Below, piece by piece: positions 12,364 through 24,135 of a stretch of DNA of 64,000 nt; position 1 is the stretch's first letter; every line of letters starts with the position of its first letter. The notes beneath the pieces were generated by a model. That model made no database searches and was not told where the DNA came from. It saw only the letters and a list, made by a program, of their open reading frames with translations. The position numbers and the translations under genes are program-made. Origin of the DNA: Cordilura impudica (taxonomy: Eukaryota; Arthropoda; Insecta; Diptera; Scathophagidae); assembly GCA_963682025.1 (NCBI GenBank), contig OY821519.1, positions 12,376,168-12,440,167 on the forward strand. The letters run 5' to 3'.

Positions 12364-12720
12364 TGTGCTTCTGTAAAATATAATTTTTTTTTCCTCTTTT
12401 CGCACTATTAAAATTAGAAAATCCACTACATTCTTTATTTTACTTTCTAAAGTATTTCTGTTTTTTCTTTAAAAAAAAACATTTCTAGCAGATAGAAACA
12501 CTAATACTGGATTAATCGGACCATTTATCTTGACTGTTATTGAAAACTTTTTCAAATATAGTGGATAACTTTTATAGGATTATTTATTATTTATTTATTC
12601 AACGGTGTCTCGACTAGCTATAATTCATGGCAATGTTCATGTTTAAGTCAGAGAAACAATATGAGACAAAACGTGAAGTGGGCAAATTATGTTTAGACAT
12701 TTCATTTCCAATGCTTTAAA
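12364..12720. repeat. Dispersed duplication, copy 1 (partner at 16798-17180)
   Basis: About 360 bp here are nearly the same as 16798-17180, from CTGTAAAATATAA through TTAAAATTAGAAAATCCACT, ACTAATACTGGATTAATCGG and GACAAAACGTGAAGTGGGCA. The similarity includes the left terminal repeat of the TIR element below. It ends at CAATGCTTTAA. Confidence 0.85.
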
Positions 12721-13022
12721 AGAATTAAAAAAAAACTAAAAATACAAATAGAAGAAGAAAAAAATGAAAGAAAAAGAACGAGATTTTGGGTATATCCTTT
12801 TTAGAATGAAATTAATATTATCGCTTTTATTTAATATAAGTTGCGCCATTTTAATATACTTTACCGTCAAAATCGAATGAAACTTCAAAATAATGGCTAA
12901 GTTTTTGTCAGACTTCCTGTCATGGCAAAAAGTCGGATTTTTTAGTCATGACATGAACATTAGCGGTCTCCACTAGCCACTGACTTGAACATTGCCATGA
13001 ATTATGACTAGTCGAGACACCA
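12603..13022. mobile_element. TIR (MITE-like) element
   Basis: The left end reads CGGTGTCTCGACTAGCTATA, ATTCATGGCAATGTTCATG. The right end, as reverse complement, reads TGGTGTCTCGACTAGTCATA, ATTCATGGCAATGTTCAAG. The terminal inverted repeats are nearly 50 bp long with a few mismatches, enclosing about 420 bp without coding capacity. A target duplication is not clear, so the superfamily is left open. Confidence 0.75.
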
Positions 13023-13148
13023 TGTTAAGATATATAAATATAATTTGGTAGTAGAAACTCAGATTTACAATATTTTTTTATCTATATATGTCATAATATT
13101 TAATGTTGTAAGTCAGATTTCCACTACACTTGTGATTAAGTATTATTA

Positions 13149-13512
13149 TCTACAATATCAATAGGCTAGGCGATTTCTTGTTACCAATGTTTTATTCAAC
13201 CGTTTTATCCCAATTTTGACTAAGCGTATATTATTTGAAAGGTATTTTTTTTAGCCGTTTTGCAGATTTGCAGATTTTTAATTTTTTCCTTTATTTTAAT
13301 AAATTGCATTTAAAGTTGCTACTAACACATACATAAAATTATACATATGCTATGTGTGTGCTTATTAAATTTTTTAATATGTTTGTTAATGAGTTTATTA
13401 CCTTCATTCACAATAATAATACACAAAAAAGTGTTGGTTTGTGAATAGGCTAAGTTAAGAAATAAAGTTTCCTAGAAATTGCACTCGAATTTAGTGCGCT
13501 GGAATCTGCTAG
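13149..13512 (+). mobile_element. Short Helitron
   Basis: Member of the family described at 18245. It starts TCTACAATATCAATAGG after A and ends GGAATCTGCTAG before T. The terminal hairpin is degraded (CACTCGAATTTAGTGCG). Confidence 0.8.
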
Positions 13513-13639
13513 TAGTTATTATAAGATATTATATTCATTTAGTATTAATTTTCTATATTTTAAACAAATTTTAAGATGGGTATACAAAGAGTGAAAGTTA
13601 GAGCCATTTAGTAAACATATAAAAAATTGTTTTCTTATA

Positions 13640-14011
13640 TCTATAATATTAATAGGCAAGGCGATTTCTTGTTACTGATGCTACTGTGTCAGTTTTGATA
13701 CTATTTTGACCACACTTGCCGCATTTGAAAAGTATTTATTTGTAGCTGTCTCTCAGATTTAAAGATTTCTAAATTTTCCATTTTTTTTGGAGTAAACAGC
13801 ATTTAAAGTTGCTACTAACACATACATAAAATTATAAAATGCTATGTGTGTGTTTATTAAATTTGGTAATGTGTTTGTAATAAAAGTGAGTTTGTTTTTT
13901 TGTGTTGATTTGTGAATTGGCTATAATTGATTAGCATACCTTTAGGGTCTTTATTTAATAAAAAAAAGTCCTAGAATTTGCACTCGAATTTCGAGGGCTG
14001 GAATCTGCTAG
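13640..14011 (+). mobile_element. Short Helitron
   Basis: Starts TCTATAATATTAATAGG and ends GAATCTGCTAG|T with an intact CTCGAATTTCGAG hairpin just before. The core is diverged from the commonest type. Confidence 0.85.
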
Positions 14012-14355
14012 TCATTATATATTGGGCAAATACCAATAAAGTGGCAAATGTTTTCAGACATTTTTAATTGAGCATACGCTATTTGAGTTATTTCGGAACA
14101 TCTTCTATTTAGATCTAGTAAACTACCTCGTGCTCTTATTAATAAACTACTGTTGCGGGATGAAAAATTCGTAGCTAACAATGGCATGACATGGTAATCA
14201 AGTTGAGAGTATGGATCATGATATTAGGACTTTTTTGTACTTGCTATATTATCTTCACGTTCTTTAATTTTTAGTACATAGATTCAAAATTTGTTTCCAG
14301 TATGCACAGAGTGGGGTATAAGTACTATTTACGGTAAATTGTAGATCTTGACAGC

Positions 14356-15410
14356 CTAGTATACTATATTTTCTATAATTTTCTCAGCTAGGATACGTGA
14401 TAATCTATGATTTCTCAAATTCAGAACTTTGTTTATATAATCGAAGTGTAGTCTTAACGAGGATATGAAAAGTGAGTCTAAGTCCGTTTCCAAATATAAC
14501 ATGTAATTCAGAGTTGTATGTGGTAGATATAACATCTTCTTTATAAAAAATCGAAATAGTTTCTCCACATCATCATATTTTTTGAAATACCAAACTTGAG
14601 CGGCATGAAACATGACGGCAGCATACAAATTTTTAAGTTTGTTTATTTGGGATATCTGTCGGTGATTTATGTAATTGCACCACGTTGAATTAATTGCCAA
14701 TCTTGCAGCAGCCAGTTTATTATTTAAAGATATTTGTAGTAACTAGCAGATTCCCGCCCTCGAAATTCGAAATTTTATTTTTTTGTTAAATAAAGCCCCA
14801 AAAGGTATGCTAATCAATTATAGCCAATTCACAAATCAACACAAAAAACAAACTCATTTTTATTACAAACACATTAACAAATTTAATAAACACACACATA
14901 GCATTGTATAATTTTATGTATGTGTTAGTAGCAACTTTGAATGCAATTTACTCAAAATAAAGGAAAAATTTAAAAACGTGTAAACCTGCAAAACGGCTGA
15001 AATACCTTTCAAATAATAAACGTTTGGTCAAAATCGAGATAAAACGGTAGGAAAAAACATCGGTCACAAGAAATCGCCTAGTCTATTAATATTATAGATT
15101 TACGATCTCTATAATATTCTCGCCGATATTCCATTTTAACTTGGAGGAAATTCTTGGTCCAGAACGAAATACCATAACTTTTGATTTGCATGAACAGCAT
15201 ATATCATGTTCTAAAGGCGACTCAGATGGGATGACAATGTCATCCGCATAGAGTAAAATTTTAACATTTATACCATATACAACCACCAGGCAGCACCTCA
15301 GCTATGCAGTGAGAGTAAGATTAGGCTTAATATACAGCCCTGTTTAACACCAATATCCACTGCAAAATGATCAGAAAAAGAGTTACCATCCCAAATTCAG
15401 AAGAGAGACA
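14356..15410 (-). pseudogene. Non-LTR retrotransposon reverse transcriptase remnant
   Basis: Minus-strand reading gives, in order, VDIGVKQGCILSLILLS (the RT block before the catalytic site), KILLYADDIV (YADD catalytic motif, 15092-15286), and at 14356-14700 a C-terminal segment with LPHTTLNYMLYLETDL, a pattern I know from insect LINE C-termini. Frames change between the pieces, there is no endonuclease or N-terminal RT, and a Helitron (14743-15098) lies in the middle. A dead 5'-truncated copy; the clade is uncertain. Confidence 0.75.
14743..15098 (-). mobile_element. Short Helitron inserted in the LINE remnant
   Basis: On the minus strand it runs from TCTATAATATTAATAGACTA to CTAG, with the insertion point between A and T. 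It splits the RT remnant and is therefore younger than it. Confidence 0.85.
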
Positions 15411-15728
15411 CAGGCAGGATAATTTATAAAACAGAAAATATGTTTAGGCATATTTTTGTTTTGACTTTAGTTAACTTGCGAAAAAAATCTTATAAAAGTC
15501 ATTTAAATAGAAACCAGTTCAAACTACTGGTCATTTTTTTTAAAAATCACTGAAATTACGGTTAGTGTCTGAAATTCATAATTTTTATATCAAAGCCATC
15601 TACATGTAGAGGGCATTAAAAAAACGTCTCACCTTAAAGCCTAACTGCTATAGCTTATCAATTATTTTTCGCATATACATTTATGTATTATCTAATTTTT
15701 GAATAAATAAACAGTCATTGAAATTACC

Positions 15729-16545
15729 AGGCCAGTATAGTAAAACCTCCAAACGGTTTGGCGTTACCGAACCAAACACTTTTCTATGACCCTTTAAATT
15801 TTTTCTTATCTTGATGTTTGTGTTCTTTCAGCTATAATTCAAGAATATTGGACGATTTCTCAAATCACTCTTCAGCAAATAGCTACAGCAAGTCGAATTG
15901 GACTAAATTTATGAATAAATAATCAAAAATTTTAATTTTCTCCCTTTTTTAATCAACTTTTTCCATAACATAACATATTCATAGCGTATGATTATTATTT
16001 ATTAGTAGAGTAAAAGAGATGTATACATATGAGTAATATTTCTAATACTAAATCAAACATACATATGCAATTTCATTTCTACTAGCAGATTCCAGCTCTC
16101 GAAATTCGACCGCAAATTCTAGGAAATTTTGTTTTTTAATTAAATAAAGACCCTAAAAGTATGCTAATCAATTATAGCCAATTCACAAATCAACCCAAAA
16201 AACAAACTCATTCTTATTACAAACACATTAAAAATTTAATAAACACAATTTTATGTATGTATGTGTTAGTAACAACTTTAAATGCAATTTACTCAAAATA
16301 AAGGCAAAAATTTAAAAATCGGTAAATCCGCAAAACGGCTAAAAGGAAGTACCTTTCATATAAAATACGTGTGGTCAAAATCGGGATAAAACGGTAGAGC
16401 AAAACATCAGTCACAAGAAATTGCCTAGCCTATTAATATTATAGATTTTTACTTGGAAAAATTAATAAAAAATTAATTAAGCCATAGCAACAATTTTGTT
16501 GGCCTGAGAATTCCAAACCCTTTGGAGGTTTTGCTATATTGGCCT
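15729..16545. mobile_element. TIR element carrying a nested Helitron (copy 1)
   Basis: The left end AGGCCAGTATAGTAAAACCT then CCAAACGGTTTGG is matched by the right end in reverse complement, AGGCCAATATAGCAAAACCT then CCAAAGGGTTTGG. Removing the Helitron at 16082-16445 leaves about 450 bp with no coding capacity. It is related to 23136-24281 and to a single end at 41292. The superfamily is unknown to me. Confidence 0.7.
16082..16445 (-). mobile_element. Short Helitron nested in a TIR element
   Basis: On the minus strand it runs TCTATAATATTAATAGG to CTAG, with the hairpin CTCTCGAAATTCGA near its 3' end. The relatively similar TIR element at 23136 has a Helitron in the same orientation at the matching place. 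Confidence 0.85.
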
Positions 16546-16702
16546 AGTACTTTCTACCCGAGTTGAAATTTCTCACCCGCTAGACAATGACCCCAAAAAT
16601 GTTCCACAGTGTAATCATGCATACTATAATGGCAATAGAATATGGAAAATTTAAAACCACTTTAAATAAATACACGTCTTAAGTAACAATATTTTTTTAT
16701 TC

Positions 16703-16797
16703 CGAGTATTTATAATATTGATAGGCTAGGCGATTTCTTGTGACCGATGTTTTGTTCTATCATTTTATCCCGATTTTGACCAAGCGTATGTTACTTG
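16703..16797 (+). mobile_element. 5' fragment of a short Helitron
   Basis: It begins near TTTATAATATTGATAGGCTA and matches the family through TATCCCGATTTTGACCAAGC. It is then replaced abruptly by the duplicated block at 16798. Confidence 0.7.
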
Positions 16798-17180
16798 TGC
16801 ATCTGTAAAATATAATTTTTTTTTTCCTTTTTTCGCACTATTAAAATTAGAAAATCCACTACATTCTTTATTTTACTTTCTAAAGTATTTCTGTTTTTTC
16901 TTTAAAAAAAAAAAACATTTCTAGCAGACGATTTCTTTGTTGATAGAAACACTAATACTGGATTAATCGGACCATTTATTTTGACTGTTATTGAAAACTT
17001 TTTCAAATAAAGTACATAACTTTTATAGGAATATTTATTATTTATTATTTATTTATTACACGGTGTCTCGACTAGCTATAATTCATGGCAATGTTCATGT
17101 CCAAGTCAGAGATAACAAAATGAGACAAAACGTGAAGTGGGCAAATTATGTTTAGACATTTCATTTCCAATGCTTTAACC
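16798..17180. repeat. Dispersed duplication, copy 2 (partner at 12364-12720)
   Basis: Near-identical to copy 1, with a small insertion (ACGATTTCTTTGTTG) after CATTTCTAGCAG. The match stops exactly at TTAA (17177-17180), where new sequence starting CCCTTTGAGG follows. Confidence 0.85.
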
Positions 17181-17415
17181 CTTTGAGGACTATACATTTT
17201 TGGCCGAAGCGATTTTTATTTCGTTTTTATTTTCGTGATATAGGACCCAATAATAGTTACACCAAAAAAAAATTGGCCCCACAGGTCCTCTCCTTGTCTC
17301 TCATTTTGCTTGGCAAATATAGTTGCCTATGGGTTGAAAGGGAATTTTTTACCCCAAAAAAATTAATGAAAAGTATGCTATTTTATATGTATTTCATCTA
17401 TTTAAGTATTTAGAA
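17181..17415 (+). mobile_element. Possible piggyBac-type end
   Basis: Sequence foreign to the duplication starts with CCCTTTGAGGACTATACA directly after a TTAA that is still present, empty, in copy 1. TTAA targets and CCC-starting ends are hallmarks of the piggyBac superfamily. No second end or transposase was found before the Helitron at 17416, so this is inference from one junction. Confidence 0.35.
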
Positions 17416-17787
17416 ATTTATAAAATTAATAGGCTGGGCGATTTCTTGACACCGATGTTTTGTTCTACCGGTTTATCCCGATTTTGACCAAAGGTATATT
17501 ATATGAAAGGTATTTCTTTTTAGCCGATTTGCAGATTTACAGGTTTTAAAATTTTATTCTTTATTTTGAGTTAATTGCATTTAAAGTTGCTACTAACAAA
17601 AAATTATACAATGCTATGTGTGTGTTTATTAAATTTGTTAATGTGTTTGTAATAAAAATGAGTTTGTTTTTTGTGTTGATTTGTGAATTGGCTATAATTT
17701 ATTAGCATACTTTCAGGGTCTTTATTCAATGAAAAAATAAAATTTCTTAGAATTTGCACTCGAATTTCCAGGGCTGGAATCTGCTAG
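17416..17787 (+). mobile_element. Short Helitron
   Basis: The 5' end is worn (TTATAAAATTAATAGGCTGG). The body matches the family and it ends GGAATCTGCTAG|T. Confidence 0.8.
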
Positions 17788-18244
17788 TATAATAACTGTA
17801 GCATATCATTGTGAGATCCAAGATGAACCAACTCAGAGTAGTACATAATTTGTAAATTTTGGGTATCTAGTAATATAATACTAAAAATATAACCTAGTGT
17901 TGCCGAGAAATGTTGTCTACAAGCCTTGAAAATTCAGAATATATTAAAAGCTGTAAATATGGGCCATTGTTCCAAAAATTTTTTGAAGTTGAGAAGAAGA
18001 TAAAACTACCTCAGTTAGTTTCCACTGATTGACTAGAGATAGTGATAAAATTAAGAATGCATCAAATTTCGCAAAATTTGTTCTTTTTTTCCCTCTCACT
18101 TGAAAAGTAATAGTGATGAAGAATGTTACTTTATCAGTTTGATAGATTTGACGTCAAATTTTTAACTTTGTTTTAATGGTGCGTGGTGGAGAAAAAGAAA
18201 GCATATTTTTCAAAAATTCATAACTAGAGTACACTATATTCTTA
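17788..18244. other. AT-rich spacer, nothing recognised
   Basis: No ORF or repeat family supported. Confidence 0.4.
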
Positions 18245-18595
18245 TCTATAATATTAATAGGCTAGACGATTTCTTGTGACTGATGTTTTGTTCTACCGTT
18301 TTATGCCGATTTTGACTAAACTTATATTATTTGAAAGGTATTTCGTTTTAGCCGTTTTGCAGATTTACAGGTTTTTTAATTTTTTCCTTTATTTTGAGTA
18401 AATTGCATTTAAAGTTGCTACTAACACATACATAAAATTATACAATGCTATTTGTGTGTGTATTAAATTTGTTAATGTATTTGTAATAAAAATGAGTTTG
18501 GTTTTTATGTTAACTTGTGCATTGGCTATAATTGATTAGCATACTTTTAGGGTCTTTAATGGAAAAATAAAATTTCGAGGGCTGGAATCTGCTAG
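18245..18595 (+). mobile_element. Short Helitron (family description)
   Basis: A non-autonomous element of usually 350-375 bp that recurs about 15 times in this window, with some 480-580 bp variants. Its 5' end is TCTATAATATTAATAGGCTA, the inside carries TAGCCGTTTTGCAGATTTAC and AGTTGCTACTAACACATACA, and it ends with a hairpin CTCGAATTTCGAG about 9-13 bases before CTAG. Insertions lie between A and T without target duplication. TC…CTRR ends with a 3' hairpin are the defining structure of canonical Helitrons, mobilised by RepHel proteins; none is encoded here. This copy has lost part of the terminal hairpin. Confidence 0.85.
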
Positions 18596-19061
18596 TGTTA
18601 TATTGTTATGCTATAATTGAAAAGCTTGTTTCTATATGAAATTTTTCTACTTAGGGCGGCCGTGAGGTTTGAACCTGCGTCTATCTCACATACACTTTTG
18701 AATTTTATATTTTTTTTGCATTTATACTTCTAATTTCCACTATTCTCAGTTGAAGGCAAAGAAAATTAAACAAAACATTATTTTGAGTGTTCCAGTTAAC
18801 AGTCGCAAAATCCAAATATATATATAAGACAAAGCTCGCAGGAATGATTTTCAATGTACGATTAACAATTTCATAATGAAAAATGTTTTCCAGCTCCTTA
18901 CGATGCGTCGTGTCGCTACGGCTTTAATTGAAAACTTAATAGGTAAGAAAATATACGATACCCTATACCAGTGATGGTGGATCTTCTCGAGCTTGCGTGT
19001 CATAAATATATTTTTTTTATAAAATAAAATAACGCGCGCCGTAAAATTTATATTAAACCAA
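18596..19061. other. AT-rich spacer
   Basis: No gene seen. A GGTTTGAACCTGCG string near 18675 resembles an RNA polymerase III B box, but no A box or tRNA fold goes with it. Confidence 0.35.
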
Positions 19062-20555
19062 TTTTTTATTTTATTTTATTTTATTTATTTATTAGGTCAA
19101 TGGGATATATCCTTACACACCTGTATAAATGCTATAAATTCATATGTACATATATTGAAACAATTAAATAAATTTACGAATAAAAAAAAAATGATTAGGA
19201 ATTTAAGAAAATAATGATATTATGCTTAATTACGTCAGTGTTCAACGAAAAATCAATTAATTGATAAAGATTATTATAATCACAACAAATTCTGCTAAAA
19301 GGATCAGCTAGAGAATAGTTGGTTTTAAAAGATTTGACAAAGAGTGGTTGGAATTGGCGTGATACTCGTTGAGGGACATTAAAAGTTATATTGTTGACAT
19401 TAATTAGGTTGATCATAAATGTTTCTTTTAGCATAGTCCTACGGCTTTTCAAAGTAGGTAATTTTATTAATTTAAGTCGATCAACGTATGAAGGTAGATT
19501 AATTGCAGAATTCCAAGGTAAGCCACGTAAGCAAAAGAGTGGAAATTGTTTCTGTACAGACCCGATTCGTTGAATATGAATGTTATAGTAGGGATCCCAT
19601 ATTATTAACCCATATTCTAAAATAGGTCTTACCAGAGATGTAAAAAGTTGTTTGGTTCTGTAAGGGTCAATAAATTCTTTTGCCCATCGTTTAAAAAAGG
19701 CGAGTGTACCTCTAGCTTTATTAATTGTCATGGTGACGTGATATACAAAGTTTAATTTAGGATCAAGTAGAATCCCTAAATCGAGAAAAGTATCAACAAG
19801 TTCAAGCTGATATCCGCCCACAAAGTAGTTAGCAGGAAAAACATTATTTCTAGAAAAACGCATACATTTATAGTTTTTCAAAATTAGTTCCATTAGATTA
19901 CGGTTACACCACGAAAAGAAACTGTTGTGATCTGATTGAAGATGAATATGATCATTATGTTGACAGTAACTTAAAAAAACTTTAACATCATCAGCGTACA
20001 TTAAAACGTTGCAAAAATTTATCACTTTTGGAAGATCATTGATGACAAGGGAGAAAAGAATTGGTCAAGATGGCTGCCTTGAGGAACACCAGAAGTCACA
20101 GTAATATCTTTAGATGACATATTATACATTACACGTTGTGTTCTCTCAGAAAGATATGATTTTATCCATTTAAGGCTTAATGGTGTTAAACGTAATAAAT
20201 CCAATTTGATCAGTAGAAGGTTATGGTTTACTTTATCGAAAGTCTTACTAAAATCGGTGTATACTGCATCCGTTTGTTTTTTCTTGACAAAACCAGCGTT
20301 AATTATTGTCGTAAAATGAAGCGAATTTGTAACGGTAGAGCATCCTTTCCGAAATCCGTGTTGAAATGGTGACAAAATTGACGATGAGTGATAGCACAAA
20401 AAAGCTGTAATAAATTTCTCTAAATGCTTAGGGATTGCACTAAGTTTAGCAATACCACGGTAATTAGAAACATCCGATATATTTCCAGATTTAAATAATG
20501 GAATGATGAATAATATGTCTGTATAAATAAACTTCATAGCTATGATAATAAACAA
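19062..20555 (-). pseudogene. Jockey/CR1-like non-LTR retrotransposon, 5'-truncated
   Basis: Two minus-strand reading frames make one reverse transcriptase. The first (20555 to about 20022) has SNYRGIAKLSAIPKHLEKFI, GFRKGCSTVTNSL, TDFSKTFDKVNHNLL and SGVPQGS. The second (about 20060 to 19195) has NVLMYADDVKVFL with the catalytic YADD, then RPILEYGLIIWDP and a C-terminus with DPFSRICCDYN as in insect Jockey/CR1-type LINEs. A frameshift just after SGVPQGS separates them. Behind the stop lie a short 3' UTR and an AATAAA-rich tail (TTTATTTTATTTT on +, about 19065-19095). The endonuclease and ORF1 are missing, as in ordinary 5'-truncated copies. Confidence 0.85.
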
Positions 20556-20629
20556 ATGTTTGTGTGGGGTCTATGAAACATCGCTCAATGAAAAATGAGC
20601 CGAAAGAAATGAAAAATCGCAAAAGGTAA

Positions 20630-20925
20630 GAAAATTTAAAAAAAAAAACGACCAAAAATTAACCAATATTTTCCATATGAAAACGCACTCAAAAGTCATA
20701 TAAAATTATGCAAAATTAAAGAACTATTTATATAGAAGTTTATTTTACATTATGGGAAAATATCTCATAACATTATATAATGAATTTTGTATAACTGCAT
20801 GACAATATGGGTAGTGAAAACAGCTCAATCCTTTCGCCAAACTGGTTGCGGTGCAGAATATATCCAGCATTTTAAAAATGCAAGCAACCATTTTGGGTTT
20901 TAAATGGTACTTTGAACTGTACTTA
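20630..20925 (-). repeat. Dispersed repeat without Helitrons (empty-site relative of 27900-28950)
   Basis: Read on the minus strand this matches the flanks of the two Helitrons at 28014 and 28434: ATTTTTAAAATGC, CCAGTTTGGCGAAA, GAGCTGTTTTCACT, ATTTTCCCATAA, CTATATAAA and TTTAATTTTGCATAATTTTA in the same order, with no insertions. Confidence 0.75.
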
Positions 20926-23135
20926 CCTTTTCATTTGTTATGAATCCCACAATATGTTTAATTTTTTTTTTAATGAACAAATACAAGCAGCTTTATAGAT
21001 TTAGTGTCGACCATCAAACATCAAAGTGACACTTTCAATCATTAAAAATCTAAACATAAGTCAATCCTTTATAGATTAAAAATAACACAACTTTGAATAG
21101 AAGACAAAAATCACACGCAGAGTTATTGTCTAGCCCCATATAAAAACTGTTTGAAATAAAGCAAAAAAACAAAAAAAAAAAAAAGCTGTAGCCAGGCAGA
21201 GTGTTAATCTGATTAGAGATGGCAATAACATGCAAACTACACCTGTTACTCTAGGCCAGCAAATAAGTAGTAGCATCAATGACTGACTGCAGAACAAATG
21301 TTCATGAATGATTTCAACAAAAATGAAAAAAGAAAAGTATTAAACATGACTTGGCATGATAACAAAGGATTTACACTTGTTCCAACAACAACAGCAACAA
21401 CAAAAACAGCCCTTATGCTTTAATGTAATCGGCAAAACGATAAAACGTTTTGTTTACTAATTAGAAACTAATATGTTTACGAAAGGATGCTGATGAATAG
21501 TGGTGAATGAATGGGCTGGAAAAAAAAATTCGAAAAACAATTTAAATGCTTAAACAAGGGCTTTCCTTGAATAGCCTGCAAAATCATCCCTCTGTTATGA
21601 TTTGCTTATAACTAAATTATAAAAGAATTTTTCAGGATTTCAAACATTTATAAAAAGAACGAAAATCATGGAACAAAACTACCAACCCCTAATTAAATTA
21701 CCAACAGAATTATTTGTGCGGCCTCTGTCTTTAAGCACAAAAAACATATGCCTGAAGGATTTTAGGATATTCATTTCAATTTGAATAATTTCAGTGAGCT
21801 AGGTCAGAGATATTTTTTTTTTTTTTTAAATGTTGTTGCTGCTGTTTGTATTATTATTGTAGGGTGTTGATATCTCTTTACCGTATTAACTATAATCGGA
21901 TTTTCTTAGTTATTTAACACAATTGATATTTGGAGTATTTAATCTGAAGGAAAGTCAATTTCACATCAATCAAACAATATGGTCATATTTTATTTAACTA
22001 AACACAACAAAAAAAAAACAACTTCAACTTGTCACTATGACATATAAAACAGCATTGGAATGGAAATTATTTTAATTTTAAAAAAAATAATAATAAATAA
22101 AAAATAATAATTTACATTAAAATATTTCAAATTCTCAATTAATTATGAGGACGATGACTACTTTAATGGTCATTGTGAATTCATCATCTCTGCTGACGCA
22201 CACATAAATTCCTGTCTGATACGCAAACACACAAACACACACATACACAAACACATCAAACACACTTTTACTATTAGTTATGTTGAATTGTGTTCGAGTG
22301 TTATTTTAAATATTTTTTTTTTTTAACTTAAATAAAATATAAAAAAAAAAAATTTAACAAACTGAAGTATTCAACAAAATATTTACAAACACCATGAAAA
22401 TGTGGTCAAATAATTTCATTTTAACCAATAAATTGAGACAACATTATGCAAGTACTCCAACAACAGCAACAACAACAACAAGAAAATATAACAGACTCTA
22501 GTAACTACTCTCGTATATGCTGACCATAGATGAACATCCAGCCATCGACCCAGAATACGCTCGGCGAATCAGCCATTAAAACTTGACCAACAACTGTGGA
22601 CAAATGCATTAAATACCGAATGTAACCAAATCCATACTCCTCGTACACAACACAAAACAATAAACGCAACATTTTATAAACTGATAGTGAGATGTTAAAG
22701 GGACAGGGTCGTAGGTTTGAGAACTTAAAAAGAGGTGCAATAAAATAAAGCAAAAATTTTAAAAACATTACTCGTGATTGTAAAGGGCCTAAAAGAATGA
22801 AAATAATAAAGCATATTTTTGGGGATATAAAGAATAAATTACATTTATGTGATGCCAGCGCCATCTTACAGCATTACAGAATCGGAGCCAGTGGTGAGCA
22901 TACATTAGATGTTTATAAATATATGAATTTTCTTCCAAATTTCGAAATTATTCTTTTGATTTATTTTTCCCCAAAGAACGTTGGGATTTAGAATTCGATA
23001 AATGGAATATTATTCCATATTTTAACATTTCTGCTACCAATTGTCATTTGTGTACTAGAATTGTGACTCATTTCACAGTGAAACTGCGATTTTTTTTTGG
23101 GGGAGTGACAAATTCCAAGTCACGCTGAAAATACT
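20926..23135. other. Repeat-poor intergenic DNA
   Basis: About 2.2 kb with no member of the main repeat families. A 119-codon open frame on the minus strand (22505-22864) has GC-richer sequence near 22500-22620 but no domain I recognise. Plain intergenic or regulatory DNA is the safer reading. Confidence 0.4.
22203..22266 (+). repeat. CA-rich microsatellite
   Basis: Interrupted ACACAC/CAAACACA run. Confidence 0.85.
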
Positions 23136-23375
23136 AGGCCACATTCGTAAAACCTACAAGGTGTTTGCCTTTCTCAAGCTTCAACAAATTTAGTTGGATT
23201 CATTATATCGAATGAAATATTCAAAAACTTTTAATTGTTCCCCTTTTTATCAACTTTATAAATAACACAACATATTGAGGGCGTATGATTATTTTTTATT
23301 TGTAGAGCAGAGGAGATGTTTACGTATGAATGATAATTAAAATATATTATAATAACAAGGATACATTAATAAAAA

Positions 23376-24135
23376 CTAGCAAATTCCAGCGCTCGAAATT
23401 CGAGTGCGATTTATAGGCAACTGTTTTTTTCAACTTAGCCAATTCACAAACCAACACTTTTTTGGTTTATTATTGTGAGTGAAGAACACAAGCTCATTAA
23501 CAAATACATTAACAAATTTAATTTACACATATATAGCATCTATAATATTAATAGGCTAGGCGATTTCTTGTGACCGATATTTTGTTCTACCGTTTTATCC
23601 CGATTTTAACCAAACGTATATTATTTGAAAGGTATTTCTTTTTAGCCGTTTTGCAGATTTACAGATTTTTAAATTTATTCTTTTATTTTGAGTAAATTGC
23701 ATTTTAAGTTGCTACTAACACATACATAAAATTATACAATGTTATGTGTGTGTTTATTAAGTTTGTTAAATTTGAGTTTGTTTTCTTCATTCACAAAATA
23801 ATTTTGGACATAAACCAAGTGTTGAATTTAAAAAGGGTGAATAGTGAATTGACTAAAATTGATAAGAATACCTTTAGGGTATTTATTAAAAAAAAAATTC
23901 CTAGAATTTGCACTCGAATTTCGAGGGCTGGGATCTGCTAGTATGTATAATTTTATGTATGCAATTTAAATGCAATTTACTAAAAATAAAGAAAAAAATT
24001 TGAAAAAATCTGTAAGTCTGATGAACAGCTAAAAAGAAATACCTTTCAAATAATATATTTTTGGTCAAAATCGAGATAAAACTGTGGAACAAAACATCGG
24101 TCACAAGAAATCGCCTAGCCTATTAATATTATAGA
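23376..24135 (-). mobile_element. Short Helitron, split by a second Helitron
   Basis: The minus-strand copy has CTAG at 23376 and the TC end at 24134-24135. Its body is cut at 23538/23942, between …ATATAGCA and TATGTATAATTTTATG. These rejoin to the family sequence when the insert is removed. Confidence 0.85.
23539..23941 (+). mobile_element. Short Helitron nested inside a Helitron
   Basis: Runs TCTATAATATTAATAGG to GGATCTGCTAG with an intact CTCGAATTTCGAG hairpin, flanked by A on the left and T on the right. Both ends of the target are visible, so the A|T insertion without duplication can be read directly. Confidence 0.9.

Noticed and set aside
18655..18700. B-box-like GGTTTGAACCTGCG, possible tRNA or SINE
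   Set aside because: No matching A box, acceptor stem or cloverleaf could be found around it.
22505..22864. 119-codon minus-strand frame
   Set aside because: No recognisable domain; the first part is a hydrophobic string typical of AT-rich noise. Not supported as a gene without transcripts.
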